Source of the DNA: Quillaja saponaria
Lineage: Eukaryota; Streptophyta; Magnoliopsida; Fabales; Quillajaceae
DNA: 64,000 bases
Direction of reading: 5' to 3'
NCBI GenBank assembly: GCA_029379385.1
Contig: CM055617.1
Coordinates: 8,246,001-8,310,000, forward strand
Part shown: one piece after another, positions 12,991 to 25,351 of the stretch
How the letters are laid out: each line of letters begins with the position of its first letter
Numbering within the stretch: the first letter of the stretch is position 1
Translations under genes and position numbers: made by a program
Notes under the pieces: model-generated
Database searches by the model: none
What the model was told of the DNA's origin: nothing
The model's input: only the letters and a program-made list of their open reading frames with translations

Positions 12991-13277
12991 TTTTAGCAGT
13001 ACAATTTAATTGTAAGGATAGTTTGGGGTTAGCAGTTATGATGGGGGTAGAGAGTCCTTTTACTATTTCTATTACTGTTATTTGTTATTGTTGTTTACTG
13101 AGTTAGTTATGTCAGCTGGCAGAGTTGTTAACCAATTCAGCAACCAGTTACCACTCCAATGGATCTATTGGAGCCTGTGGTGTAATGCAAGGTTTATGAA
13201 AAAATATCAGAGATTTCTCCTTCTATTCTTCTTCTCAAATTTCTGAAAAACCGATTCCAGATTGTTAAGCACTATCA
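12991..13277 (+). repeat. 3' LTR of gypsy element
   Basis: It matches 4420-4715 and ends CACTATCA before the right-hand ATTTC duplication. The purine tract GAGGGAGAA just upstream (about 12980-12988) is the probable polypurine plus-strand primer. Confidence 0.9.
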
Positions 13278-13407
13278 ATTTCCTTAGCACCAAGTAGGAA
13301 ACTGTACCTGTCATCCCTCAAACGCAAAAGCACAAAGGCAGCCTATATTATAACTCTTTTGATACCTACAAGTCCACAACATAATTGATTACCGGTTAGT
13401 GATTATT

Positions 13408-15945
13408 ATGGAGTCTTCCTTTTTTTACTTCATATTCAAGCACTTGCTTATCTTACTCTCCCTATTTCAATTTTTCTTCACTAATCACTCTCTTTCTTCC
13501 ATCCAGCCACTTTGCCATGACAATGATAGAACTGTCTTACGAAAATTTAAGCAAAGCCTTGACACTAAAAAACCTGTTTCTTCCATTGTTGCTCCTTCTA
13601 TGTTAGAATCATGGAAACTAGAAGGAGAGAATGTTGATCTTCCCGGGATAGTGTTGAGTGTGATCATAACTCAGGTAATGTGCTTAGCCTTGACCTTAGT
13701 GGACAAAACTTTTCTTCAAGGGTGCTTGAAGTTTTGGTCAATTTAACTTCTCTGACCTCTCTCACTTTTAGAGTCTCTGGCTTATATGGGTAATTTCCCA
13801 TTAGTATTTTCCATCTTCCAAATTTACAGAAGCTTGAGTTATTGTGTAATCCAGATCTTAGTGGCCAGTTCCCTGAATTCCATTTAAACAGTTCCCTTGA
13901 GATCTTGTTACTGGGAGGAGCAAATTTCTCTGGTGAGCTGCCTGCTTCAATAGGAAACCTTCATTCCCTAGTCAACTTTGACATCTTAGACTGCAACTTT
14001 TTTGGGTTCATTCCACCTCAACCAGGCAATCTCAGGAAGCTCACGAGTTTGCAACTTTCTGGAAACAACTTCACTGGTCAAGTTCCATATTCAATTGGAA
14101 ACTTAACCCTGCTGATTGTTCTTTCTCTAGGTTCTAACAAGGTAACTGGTCCTTTCCTGCATCCGATTTTTAATTTAAGTAATTTATATTACTTAGACAT
14201 TAGTGTTAACAATTTTCAAGGTCACATTCCCAGCTCAATATTCAACCTCCATAATCTTGAATATATGGACCCTTTCATTTAATCAATTTCATGGCATACT
14301 GCAGTTTGAAATGTTTTCGAAGCTCAAGCATTTAACTGGTTTGCATCTATCAAACAACCAACTGTCCTTAGTCAGTCATGAAACCAGTGCAAATGTTACA
14401 CTTCCAAAGTTCCTGCATTTAGGATTGAGTTTCTGCAACTTGAACAGTTTTCCTCAATTTCTAAGAGATCAGGATGAACTTGAGTGGTTGGAATTGAATG
14501 GAAACAACATAGCTGGCCTAATTCCCAAATGGATAGGGAATTGTGGTAGAGAAACATTGCAGGTCATTGCCATCTGCTGCAACAAACACATAGGCTTTGA
14601 ACAACATCATGTTTTTCTCCCATGGGTCAATTTGGCAGTTATAGACCTTGCCAACAACTTGCTTCAAGGGTCACTTCCAATTCCTCAATCTTCAACTCAA
14701 TACTATTTTGTGTCAAACAACTTACTGACTGGTGAAATTTCACCCTTGATATGCAACTTGAATTCTCTTGAAGACCTTGATTTGTCTTATAACAACGTAA
14801 TCAGTTCCATCCTTCAATGTATCTTTAACTTCAGCGACTCCCTGTAAGTAGTGAATCTGAGAAGAAATTATCTTCAAGGCACAATTCAGGTATTGGACAA
14901 AAGATAGTAACTTGAAGTTGATCAACCTCAGTCAAAACAAACTTCAAGATCAACTACCGAAATCATTGGCCAATTCTACCATGCTAGAGTCTATTGATCT
15001 TAGTGAAAACCAACTCCATGATGTTTTCCCCTCTTATTTAGCAGCTCTTCCAAAGTTGAAGGTACCCAATTTAAGGCCTAACAAAATGTATGGTCCAATA
15101 CAAAATCCTGCAACCAACCTTGGGTTTCCTATGCTCGCATTTTTGATGTCTCTAGTAATAGTTTTACTGGTGATTTCTCTTTCAAGCTCTTCCAAAACTG
15201 GAGGAGGTCAGAGAATGTCACTACAAGTCAACTAACCTACATAAGTGTTTGCATGCTGTTTGGTATAGTAGACTTTCAGTGGAAGTATTGTCTCTGTATC
15301 TTTTACCCCATGACCATCAGTAATAAAGGCCTGCAAACACAGTACAAAAAGGCTCAAGAAGAATTCACAGCTGTTGATATCTCAAGCAACCAATTTGAGG
15401 GAGAGATTCCAAACTTGATGGGGGATTTAGAGGGACTCAATTTGCTTAACCTTTCATATAACAGGCTTGTGGGTTTTATCCCAAAATCACTGGGAAATTT
15501 AACAAAGCTTGAATCTTTGGACCTCTCACAAAACAAGCTTTCTGGGGAAATTCCTCAAGAACTAGCACAACTAACTTTTCTTGAGTTCTTTAGTGTCTCT
15601 TACAATAATCTTCAGGGACCCAAACCACAAGGGAGCCAATTCAGTACATTCGAAAACAAATCATTCTTGGGGAACTTGGAATTATGTGGGAACCCATTAA
15701 CAAGGAAGTGCAGGAACTTAGAGTCCTCACCATTGATTCCTTCAACCTTTGAAGAAGAAGAAGATGAGCAGAGCCTATTTGAGTTTGATTGGACAATAAT
15801 TCTCAGTGGGTATGGATGTGGCCTTGTGATTGTCTTCTGTATTGGGCATTCTGTAATCACAGGGAAGTCTCAATGGGTCATCAAGATTTTGGCATCAACC
15901 CGAACAATACAGAGAAGGGTGAACAAAAGGGGTCACAGAAACTGA
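13408..15945 (+). pseudogene. LRR receptor-like protein (RLP, Cf/EIX-receptor type), disrupted
   Basis: The start at the ATG at 13408 gives a hydrophobic signal peptide (MESSFFYFIFKHLLILLSLF), then the RLP N-terminal cap (PLCHDNDRTVLRKFKQSL, ESWKLEGEN). Many extracellular LRRs follow, for example NLTLLIVLSLGSNKVTGPF, LVNFDILDCNFFGFIPPQPG and NLLNLSYNRLVGFIPKSLGN. It ends with the juxtamembrane acidic stretch, a transmembrane helix (IILSGYGCGLVIVFCIGHSV) and a short basic tail with no kinase, as usual for RLPs. The frame is broken after about 13650, and again near 14280, 14848-14912 and 15130-15350. RLPs usually come from a single exon, so these are real breaks and not introns. Intact relatives sense apoplastic pathogen or peptide ligands at the plasma membrane. 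Confidence 0.9.
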
Positions 15946-16129
15946 TTGTAGTCATTGATAATACAAAAGCATTACCTCCCCTGTTCTAAATTTTATTTTT
16001 CTGTGAATTTTTCTCTTTTCAATGATGTGGGAATTGAAATTTAATGTGGAAGCTAGTAGATTGTTATATGAACTTGCAATTTTAAGTTTTCACTCTTTGC
16101 ATTTTTCTTCCTGCTGCTTTTTGCCATGA

Positions 16130-16520
16130 AAATGAGAGGAATGCCTCTCCATTAACAAATATCTACCCTTATTCAAAGGTAGAATCATGGAAACTAGGAG
16201 ATAACCCTGATTGTGGCTCTTTGGAAGAGTTGAATGTAATGAGAAATCAGGTAATGTGTTGACCTTGATCTTATTAGCAGCAGCTATCTATATGGTGCAA
16301 TTATTGAATCCAATAGTACTCTCTTCAGGCTTTTTCACCTTCAAAGGCTTAACCTTGCCAACAATGACTTCACCATCCATTCTCAAACCCCAGCCAGATT
16401 AGGACAGCTTCCAATGTTGGCAATATCTTCTTCAGTATTTTCTGGTTAGGTCCCAGTTGAATTTTTCACCTGCAGAAGTATTTTCTACAGCTGAACACTT
16501 ACTAAATCTTGGGAATAATC
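16130..16520 (+). pseudogene. Fragment of a second RLP copy (N-terminal part)
   Basis: About 190 bp after the first RLP stop, the sequence again encodes the RLP N-terminus in broken frames: VESWKLGDN, then DLSSSYLYGAI, STLFRLFHLQRLNLANNDF and SQTPARLGQLPMLA. These match the part of RLPs between the N-cap and the first LRRs. It is cut off after the first repeats. It shows that the RLP locus was once a tandem array. Confidence 0.75.
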
Positions 16521-17158
16521 TCACTTTAGGAATTTGATCACTCTAGAATATAGAGTTTGAGTAATTACTTTGCCTAATTATTCCGCTCAAGTAAAGATCA
16601 CCTAATTTCAAGGAGAAAACAGTTTGCAAAAACTCGTGCAACCAAACTCTAATGTCTTTTTTTTCTTTTTTAATTCTTGACACTATTGAGGGGGCAAACC
16701 TTCCAGTGCAATTTTTCTTTTTTCTGTTTTCTGTTCTTTGAGAACTGTTTCCGAAGCAATTGCCAAATGCATCAAGTTTTACTTTGCTCTTTAAAATTGT
16801 TTTAGTAAATAATTTCTTAAAACAGCCCTTGAATAGTCCAGATTTGTTTTGGAGTTAAGAGTGAGTCATTGAAGATTTCCAGCGGAAAACATGAGGCTTA
16901 ATTAGAATTTGATAGTTTAAGGCTTTTTCCCTTTGTTGCAAAGTGCAAAACTATATGAGAAAGTAAAAAACGCATATCCAATTTTCTAAGAACGACACTG
17001 ATAAGAACATCAGACTATATATGCACTTAAAAAATAGGAAGAAAGTATATACATGAACAGGAGATTAAGAGATAAATCATGCAATCAAACAAATAAAGAA
17101 TCTTGTAGAAAGAAAACAACAGTTTGTTTGACTACAGATTGTTTCAATGATGCACAGA

Positions 17159-20100
17159 TCATCTGATTGGGTGATATTGATCCGTGACTCTTCTGGGTGG
17201 CAGCTTTCGCAGGATGAAGAGCACCAAAGCAGATGGAACAATCTCTACCAACTGTGTCATACCAAAGAAAAGAAAGTAAGTGTCACATTTGATATCTATA
17301 ATAGAGTAGAACATATTGAGTAACATCTCAGATAGGCTGTAAACAAAATCTAGTGTACATTGAAGTACCAATAAAAAATAGTGTGAGAATGCTTGATATC
17401 AGCATTGAAGCTTATCAGAACTCAACCATGACCAACCCACCACCAGTCTAAAGTTTACTTTGAGTGAAAGTGATGGGAAACTATATTATTATTATATGGA
17501 AATTTCTTATTACATGTTATTATATGTTTTATTATGTAGAGCTAGAATTTAAGAATTTATTTATTAGTATTTATTATTATATTTTTAAATTTATGTTCTT
17601 TACATTCCTATCCTAGGGTTTCATGTAAACCCTATATAAAGGCTTTGTATGCACTTGTGTTTGCAAGTTTTGCAAATCTTAGTTTCATCTAATTCTCACC
17701 TGAATGCTTACATTTCTACTTCCTCCTCTTTCTCCCTCCTTTCTATCAATGTCCCTATTTCTCTATTTTCTCATACTGTCCGGCATCAGAAAGTTGGTTC
17801 ATCAAGATTACAGAGTAAACGAGACATTATTAATTCCTAAAGGTGTACCAATGCAACCTCAAGCATTTGTCAAGAGATTAAAACTCTTACTTTGTTCTTC
17901 CTTAACATGTTAAAGCTTTTAGTCAAAATATTCTTTGACGGTTGCTTTCCAGTATTCATTTCGTCCAATTAATTGTGTTTTACAATTTTTTTTTTCTCCA
18001 GCACAGGAAAATATTCGTAATGCAATATGACAGAAAGAACAGCCTAACAGGATTCCTTTGTGATAGGTATGAGGAATGAATTTCACATTCCCAACAGTGC
18101 ATGTATTGGTCAACATGAAATTTACAACTTTTATGCACTGAGACTCTGCATATTTTTATTTATCTGGCTGTTCTATAAAAGTATCTCTAATCATATGCAA
18201 ACTTTCATAATCCTTAAGATAACATGGAAAGGAAACTCTTATTCAGGTGGGTGAACTTAAAACAGTGGCCGGAACAAGTCTTTCACCACGTTCATATGAT
18301 GGACAGTGCAACAGGTGCAAGAAACCCGGAAAAACCGAATACCCGAACCGAACTGGTAATTCGGTTCGGTTAAATTCGGGTATTTTTTGTATTCGGTTCG
18401 GTTCGGGTAATTAAATTTAATACCCGTTATTTTCGGTTCGGTTACGGGTAGTGAAGTAAAGTGCACACAAGTACCCGTGGTTACCTGAAAATCAAAATAT
18501 ATAATTTTTTTTGTTATTTTTAATGTATTGTTGTATTAATTTATAATTTTATATTTTTATTTGTGTTGAATATGTTAATATATTATGTTTTTTGTATTTT
18601 TCTTTTATAATAACTAATGAATTTAAAAAGTATGAGGTTCAAAAATAAAAAAATATAATTTTTAAATTAATTTTAGTAAAATATTGATAAATTTCGAGGT
18701 AACCGAATACCTGAACCGAACTAGTTATATTTTTTCGGTTCGGTTCAAAAATTTATCCCTACCCGGACCGAACCGACCCGGCATACCCTTAGCAACAGTC
18801 AATGTGGCCAGACATGATTGGAAAAACTTCAATCAAATACAAGAAGAATAAATTAGTTAAGGATCTAAAACTTACCAAATAATACACTAGGTTAAGGATA
18901 GGATGATCCAACACGTCAAGATCTGCTTGCACATCGAATGCAGAGAGTGCAAGCTATGATGAAAATCAATAAAAAAAAATGTCTCTGTCACTAATCCAAA
19001 GCTTCCATTATAAATCTAAATTCAGAAGTCAAAAGGAACTTACTATGAAGCATCTTATCAAGAAACATGTGCAACAAACACTTGTCACAGTACCAACCTG
19101 TCAAGAAAAGCACCAAGTGCCAGAGCTTTTAGAAATGACAGAGTATATTTATAATGTCAAACATGCTTCTAAAGTATGAGTTCATACATTCCCTTCTGAC
19201 ATACAATGCATACCAGTCATTTTCTTACATGGGGCATATTATGCAATAACATTGTGAGAGAAGATAAGAGCACCGATTGATATGTTCTGTCAAAATATAT
19301 TTAATTTCTTTCAATTACAGTTTGGAAGGAGTCCAGATTGGCTTCTTCTAACTTACTGATAAACTTAGCAGGAATGCTATAATCAAATAAAAGGCATATG
19401 AATACTAAACTTCGCTAGATGCAAGATCTAGTATTAAGGAGAACCCAACCCAACCCAATATATCAAGAAAAAAGTGGCTAGTTTCTGAAATTTTCTTTCC
19501 CTTTTTGTAGTATGCTAAGAAGGATGTCCTCATTTTTATGGTTATCAGGATATAACACAACTCGAATACACCTGATACAAACCTCATACAGCTTTTTCTG
19601 ACGACCTGTAGACTCGATGGGGAAGCGGCTCAGCATGACAAACAACCTACAGCAATTGACGATAAATAATCTTTTTATGACAAAGAACATTAATAATGAC
19701 AATGGCTAGGCATTAGTCTTACCTCCCACCATATATCAAGAACCCTAGAGCAGCACAGAATGAAATAACTGCCAAAACAAAATGAAAACATTTTATACTA
19801 AAAGCTGGATGAATTGTTTCTCAAATGAGGAATTTGATCTAAATGAAGTAAGAAACAACCAAGACATTGGAATAGAAAAACACAAATAGTTATTGAATGA
19901 AAAAAGCATTTAACTAACCAAAATGATTTTAATGGTAATAACCTGCAAAGAATAACTTAGCAGCTTCCACAGCAGCAGGAGTTTTGCTGAATCTCATGAA
20001 AATCCAAATGCAGGCCTATAGTTACCATGGGGAATAAGTTAAGTTAAAATTAACAATGCAATCTGCCTAATCCAGCAAGGCCTACTTATGATTGGTATGG

Positions 20101-21843
20101 AGATTTGTTGCTTTCCTTGCCTGTGCAGTGTAAATAAAACCGTTGACAGCATAATAAGTAGGCCTAAGTTTATGTGCCGGGATGCTTCTCGCCTGAAATG
20201 AAGTAAAATGGAATCAACCAGTACCAATTTTAGAGACGTAAGTTTATAATTCATGACAAAAGACGAGTATATATACCTGGTGATATATCTCAGCCCAGAA
20301 TAAGACAAGCAATGAGTATGTCGAGAAAAACAGAAGCCCAGGAAGATCCATCAGCACCTGCTCAAGTGCCTGTATGTTGTTGGGGCAATGAGTCAAAACA
20401 ATAGTTTGATATATGCAACACTTTAGACAGATGGAAAAACAAGAAAATGAAAAATGGCCTGGTTTTCATGTATGCTATTAAACTCTAGTTTGGAGAATCA
20501 GCTTGAAGGTTAAATAAAAATGAACTTGGTTATGGAAGAGCAACTAATAGTTTGAGGCCACTTGTTTTATTAACTATCTAAATAAGGGTGCTGTTCCTTC
20601 ATGTTTTTCTGTCTTTTTTATTTTGACTAGTAATCTTAATATAACTAACATATATAGAATTCTAAGAACTAATGATGGCCTAAAGTAGTACGTAGAAGTG
20701 AGTGCTACGTACATGGAATACAAAAGATTTATTTTATAATCACTTCTCGTCTATGATGATTTCAAATCATATTACTAAGACTTCAAAAACAGCCATGAGT
20801 TCCCATTTACAATAAATGTGTATACTTTAAATATCTCATTTTAAGCAAATTATTACACCTTCATAAATTCCAAATACCTATTCTCTAATCATACATCTAA
20901 ATCCAAGAAATCAATAACAATGTTGAAAAGGCCAACAGCTAAAACTAAATTTTAAAGAATCTCCTCTATAATAATACATATAATAGGGTTCAAGGTCACT
21001 TGGATATTTGAGAATAGAAAGTACCCTTGGCCTAATAAGTAGCACATTCTTGTAGAGACCAAAGATGAGAGCTCTCACTGTAAAAACAAATTTTGTTTTA
21101 GAAGAACTTAAGCCAAGAATGCTGGTACAATTATGACACATGATCTGCAACACTTACATCCATTGACAACAAAATTCATCAAGTGGAAAACCTTCTGTGT
21201 GGTCCATCCGTATTTCGGGTACTCTAAATTGAATACGCACTAATTGTACCTGAAAATAAAATATTTATCATGCCAAACATTTGAGCACTATTGTATTGGA
21301 GCAGACAGGGCATATGAGCATGAATACTACAGAATAGAAAATTAATAGTTATTATGCAACAAAATAAGTCTAATTCACTGCTTTTTTTTTAAAAAAGAAA
21401 ATTTATAGTTTGCACTTTGCAGCTTAAAATGAAAAGGGTTCTGATTAAAAAAATGAAAAGAAATCAGCAGCTAGGTATAATTTCAACTAGGTTAGTCAGG
21501 ATTGCATGACAATGCCACTAACATAATCCATGATACCCACAAGTCCACAACATAATCATCTTTCTCTGCAAGTATGTCTTGTCTGAATCTCTCTACTGTC
21601 AGTTTACGCATGATTTTCTAGGAGCTAAATAGAAGACACATAATTTTCCCGGAAAAAAGTGAAAGGGAAACATCTTACCAAAGCAACAAGGGAGACCAAC
21701 CCATAAGAAGCACATAAGGCATAGTAAATGCCTTTCTGCCATTGATCTGATTTGTCAACCTCATTCCACCAATCAAATGCACCTCCAACTTCACCTTCCC
21801 CTTCTGTAAACAGAAAACTCTTATTCCTCAGTGTCCACCCCAT
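17159..21843 (-). CDS. TOM1/TOM3-like seven-transmembrane protein (one base too many in exon 2)
   Basis: Relatives in Arabidopsis (TOM1, TOM3, THH1) are tonoplast multi-spanning proteins that interact with small GTPase ARL8 and serve as host factors for tobamovirus replication. Eleven exons are read on the minus strand: 21843-21679, 21249-21158, 21077-21025, 20369-20277, 20192-20121, 20015-19943, 19768-19723, 19646-19583, 19097-19044, 18953-18876 and 17251-17159. They encode about 293 aa, the family length. Diagnostic segments are [79 protein letters not shown] and the end [16 protein letters not shown]...QYHPIR. All phases agree except exon 2, which is 92 bp where 91 is required. The extra A lies near 21215, between VPE and YGW. 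Intron 5 uses a GC donor. It is either a very young pseudogene or an assembly error. Confidence 0.88.
17252..18875 (-). other. Large last intron of the TOM1-like gene (1.6 kb)
   Basis: It carries an LTR-like or promoter-like stretch at about 17480-17830 (CCCTATATAAAGGC) and the CGGTTCGG-rich transposon-like insertion at 18315-18790. No coding evidence is seen in it. Confidence 0.7.
18315..18790. mobile_element. Non-autonomous hAT-like MITE rich in CGGTTCGG
   Basis: Both ends carry inverted arrays of ACCGAACCGAA / TTCGGTTCGGTT motifs around an AT-rich core. The 7-mer GCAACAG flanks it at 18308-18314 and 18792-18798. The 8-mers differ only in the first base (T versus A), which suits an 8-bp hAT target duplication. 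There is no transposase. The terminal inverted repeats are imperfect, so the class is tentative. Confidence 0.55.
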
Positions 21844-21849
21844 TTTCAG

Positions 21850-24700
21850 GCCGCAAAGAAAAGAAAAACAGAAGGTAAAAAAAGTTTGGGTCTAATGGAA
21901 AGTTGGGAACAGAGGAAGAGAGAGAAGTGGGACAGAGGATGTTGCCTACTGAAATACACGTGGAAACAAGATAGGAATGCACGTAGATTGATTGTTTAAC
22001 ACGTGGGATGCAATAACAACTTGAACGTCATCGTAGCATATTCGTTGATTGCGCAACAGACATGCTTTACTTTGCCATGAAAAGATTGCTATTATGGATG
22101 AATATGATGATGCCAAGAATTTTTCTTTTTGTTCTGCTTTCTCAAGGGAGTGACTTGACTTTCTCTTCTTAACAAAATCTGCAGAGATTGAGATTGAGAG
22201 AGTTGACTTCTTCACTCTGATAATAGTACTAATAATTATCTCTTAACATAATCACTTTTGCTTTTATAACTTTTTTTTTTTACTAATTATAGAAAGTTAT
22301 AGTTAATTTAATTGGTAAGATTTTTTGTCTTGTGTATCAGGAATGTACGAGAAATGAGAGAAATGAATTTCTCACAATAATAACTTTAAATGATTCAAGA
22401 CGTATATTGTTTATGTGAATATTTTTTGTGTTACAATCAAGAAAGTTATATCAAATTTCTGTCTTATTTGAAATAAAAACATATGATAAAAAGAAAGTTA
22501 CATTTATTTATATAGTTCATACACTTAACAAACTTCTTAGAATAAAAACTATTTACTAATTATAACACAAAATCTTTTTTACAGGTTATATGGCATGCTG
22601 AATTAGGCTGGGCTTCAACCAAAAGTAATCACCATGAGCAATTTTTATTTATTTAGAAATTGATAAAATAAATATTTTACAATTATTAAATCAATATTCA
22701 TATTTATTTGCATATTATGCACTAATGATTCTATCTTCATTGGAAAAATATATCTACACCCTTAGATTTCGGACTAAATTTAACATGTATGGCTTAATTA
22801 AAGATGTAATCTGAAAATATTTAACATTAGAGGATCAAATTGAAATGTTTTTAAGGATTTAATGAAAAATAATGATTTCTCAAAGATCACAATAGAAAAT
22901 AATATAATGTTCAAGAACCAAAATAATAAATAAGTCTATTGAAATGGCAATAATCAATTATTAATCAAGTATACATGAATAGTTGATATGGGAATATATG
23001 TTAAGATTATTCGAAAAATATCAAGATTTTGGATTCAAAAAACTATGATTGAATCTAATTATTGAAGGCTTATTCCCTTTGACCCGTTTCTTAAGTCCAT
23101 AATAACATATACACACGAAAACACATAAATAGGTGTTGTCGATGAAGTTCTTGACATATGTACCTTAGCTATTGAGCCATGTTTTTGCAAGATGGTATGG
23201 CTGGATTTGAATTTCTCTTTGTCATTTGACATATTCGTATTTAGACATAACACACTCAACTTGAAGTTGATCTAATCTTAATTTATCAACTTCTAATCTT
23301 AATTTATTAAAATTCAACAAGTTACCAACATGAACTAAACTTAATTATTTTTTATTGTCCTTCTTAATATCCAACATATTTTGTGTTGATCATTTGTGTA
23401 ACATTTGAATACAATCCAATCAAAAGATTCAAAACTTTACATATATATGTAAATTAATTAGAGAAATAAAACTCAAACTAATTGAACTAAATATTTGATT
23501 CAAGCCAACACTATTGATCAAATTTTCAATTCACTAGCTACACATTTGATTTTTTCTTTTTTTGGTATATTCTATTTTTCTTTTATATAGGTCGTGACTC
23601 ATTTAACACATCGTATAAGAATGAGAGGATAAGACTATCTAGTTAGTTCTTATAAAATATTTGGCATCAATAGGATAATATAAACTTATACTGTTGACTC
23701 CTTATTATATTATGCTTGACAGTATAAATCTATATAATGAAGAAGAATCCTATACAATGTGCTAAACTAGACCTTTATTTATAAGATAATGTCAAATGAC
23801 TATATTGCAAGTAGAGTTCGACAAATTTTAAATCGAAGTACTGCAAAATGATTTTCAACAATTTTAATTAAAATCTAGATAAACAACATTCGGTGTATGC
23901 TACAATTGTCATCATTAAATTATAAAGATTTTTATTTTTATATATTTTACATAGACAAAAGGGCAACAACTCTTAACACATTTGAAAAGAATTTAAGAAA
24001 AAATATTACAGCACAAGTATCTCTATGATTTAAAGTTTGATGAGTAATTGCAAAAATAAAATAAAATTGATGAGTTATAAATTTATAAAATAGTTTTATC
24101 AGTTAATAAAATATTCAAGTTAAATTTATTTTTTAGTTCTTATGATTTGATCTAGAATTCAATTTCGTCTCTTTATGTTATCCTTAGAGTTTTAAAAACA
24201 ATGTAATGTAATCTTTGCCATTACTTTTTATCAGATTTAACTTAATAGAAAGTGAAGTATCAACATGTATCATAACACATAGATAAATTATGTAAGATAC
24301 TATTTATTACGTCATTGCATTAATTTAGATATAATAGAAGGTGATGATGGAAACTAAATTAAGTATTTTCAAAACTACAAAATGATATTTTAACTTTTTA
24401 AATATCTAGACAAAACTGAATTTTTGGTCAAATAATAAAACTAAAAACGTATTAAGTTAAATATTTATTATTGATAATCCGATCTAGTTAAGGATACCAT
24501 ACATTATGACATGGAGAGAATATTTATTTTGAGCTAATAAATTTTACACATAAATCAAGTTCTATATTATACTTATTTTGGCGAGAAATCTCAAGAAATT
24601 GAACCAATTATGAAACAAGGATTCAGAGGTTTCGAGGTACAAAAATTGGCTGACTTTCAGAAGGTCCCCACTATCCCACGCCCTGAGACCGAACGGAACA
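21850..24700. other. Divergent intergenic region between the TOM1-like and PP2C genes
   Basis: The two genes point away from each other, so promoters should lie at both ends. The middle, 22240-24600, is very AT-rich and holds only short chance frames. I see no repeat with clear ends and no gene. Confidence 0.5.
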
Positions 24701-25351
24701 AACACTCATTTATATTAACAATGATGAAGCCTCAAAAACAGCTGTAATAATCAAACATACAGTGTCAGCAATAAAACAACAAAACCAAAACTGCAAAGTC
24801 AATAAGGGCAAGCTCTGCCTTTTGGCAGTCATTCTGTGCCTCTTCGAAGACTTCTTAATAAAGACTAAACGGTTACCGCATCAACTATTGCTTCCTTATT
24901 GTGATTCTATATTCATTCACAAGTTGTTTCTTCTGAAATTTTCTGTAACCCAGTGGCTGTATCAGTTATATCTCTCTCCAATTTCACTAGTAAAGAGGAT
25001 TGCAAGCAGGGTCGATAATCTAAGTTTTGTGCAGATCTTTTCTCTCAATTTTTTTTTTGTTTTTGTGTGGAAAATTACGACGTTATTGGATCGGTAAGGT
25101 AAACTTTGTGATACCCTTTGATAATTTTCTTCAGTTTTTGGGTACTTTGAGTCTTAGACTGTTATTATTTGTTTTTCTGATGACGGGATTGCTTGTTTGG
25201 TTGATCAGAATTCTTGTTCTGATTTGCAGTTTGTGTAATTCCAGGAAAAATTGGTTTTCTGACGTGGGGTTCGTGTAAAGTTTTGGTCTTGAAGATTAGC
25301 AGGAGAGGTAGATGTTGTTATAGATGAAAAGGTGATGTGGTGCTGAATTAC

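Larger units (their letters stand above)
4420..13277 (+). mobile_element. Ty3/gypsy LTR retrotransposon (chromovirus-like), degenerate, with nested solo LTR
   Basis: The two ~290-bp LTRs are in direct orientation (4420-4715 and 12991-13277). They are flanked by the identical 5-bp duplication ATTTC at 4415-4419 and 13278-13282. An initiator-Met-type primer-binding site lies just inside the 5' LTR and a purine-rich tract lies before the 3' LTR. The domain order gag, zinc knuckle, protease, RT, RNase H, integrase, chromodomain-like tail is Ty3/gypsy. Without the nested 3.47-kb insertion and its duplicated target, the element is about 5.4 kb. Stops and frameshifts occur throughout, so it cannot make its own proteins. 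By eye the LTRs differ at roughly 20 positions plus a small deletion, so the insertion is not recent. Confidence 0.93.

Noticed and set aside
15354..15860. Minus-strand frames opposite the RLP
   Set aside because: They are shadows of the LRR coding strand.
17480..17830. LTR-like promoter segment in the TOM1-like last intron
   Set aside because: The TATA-like context is suggestive, but there is no second copy, PBS or TSD in the window.
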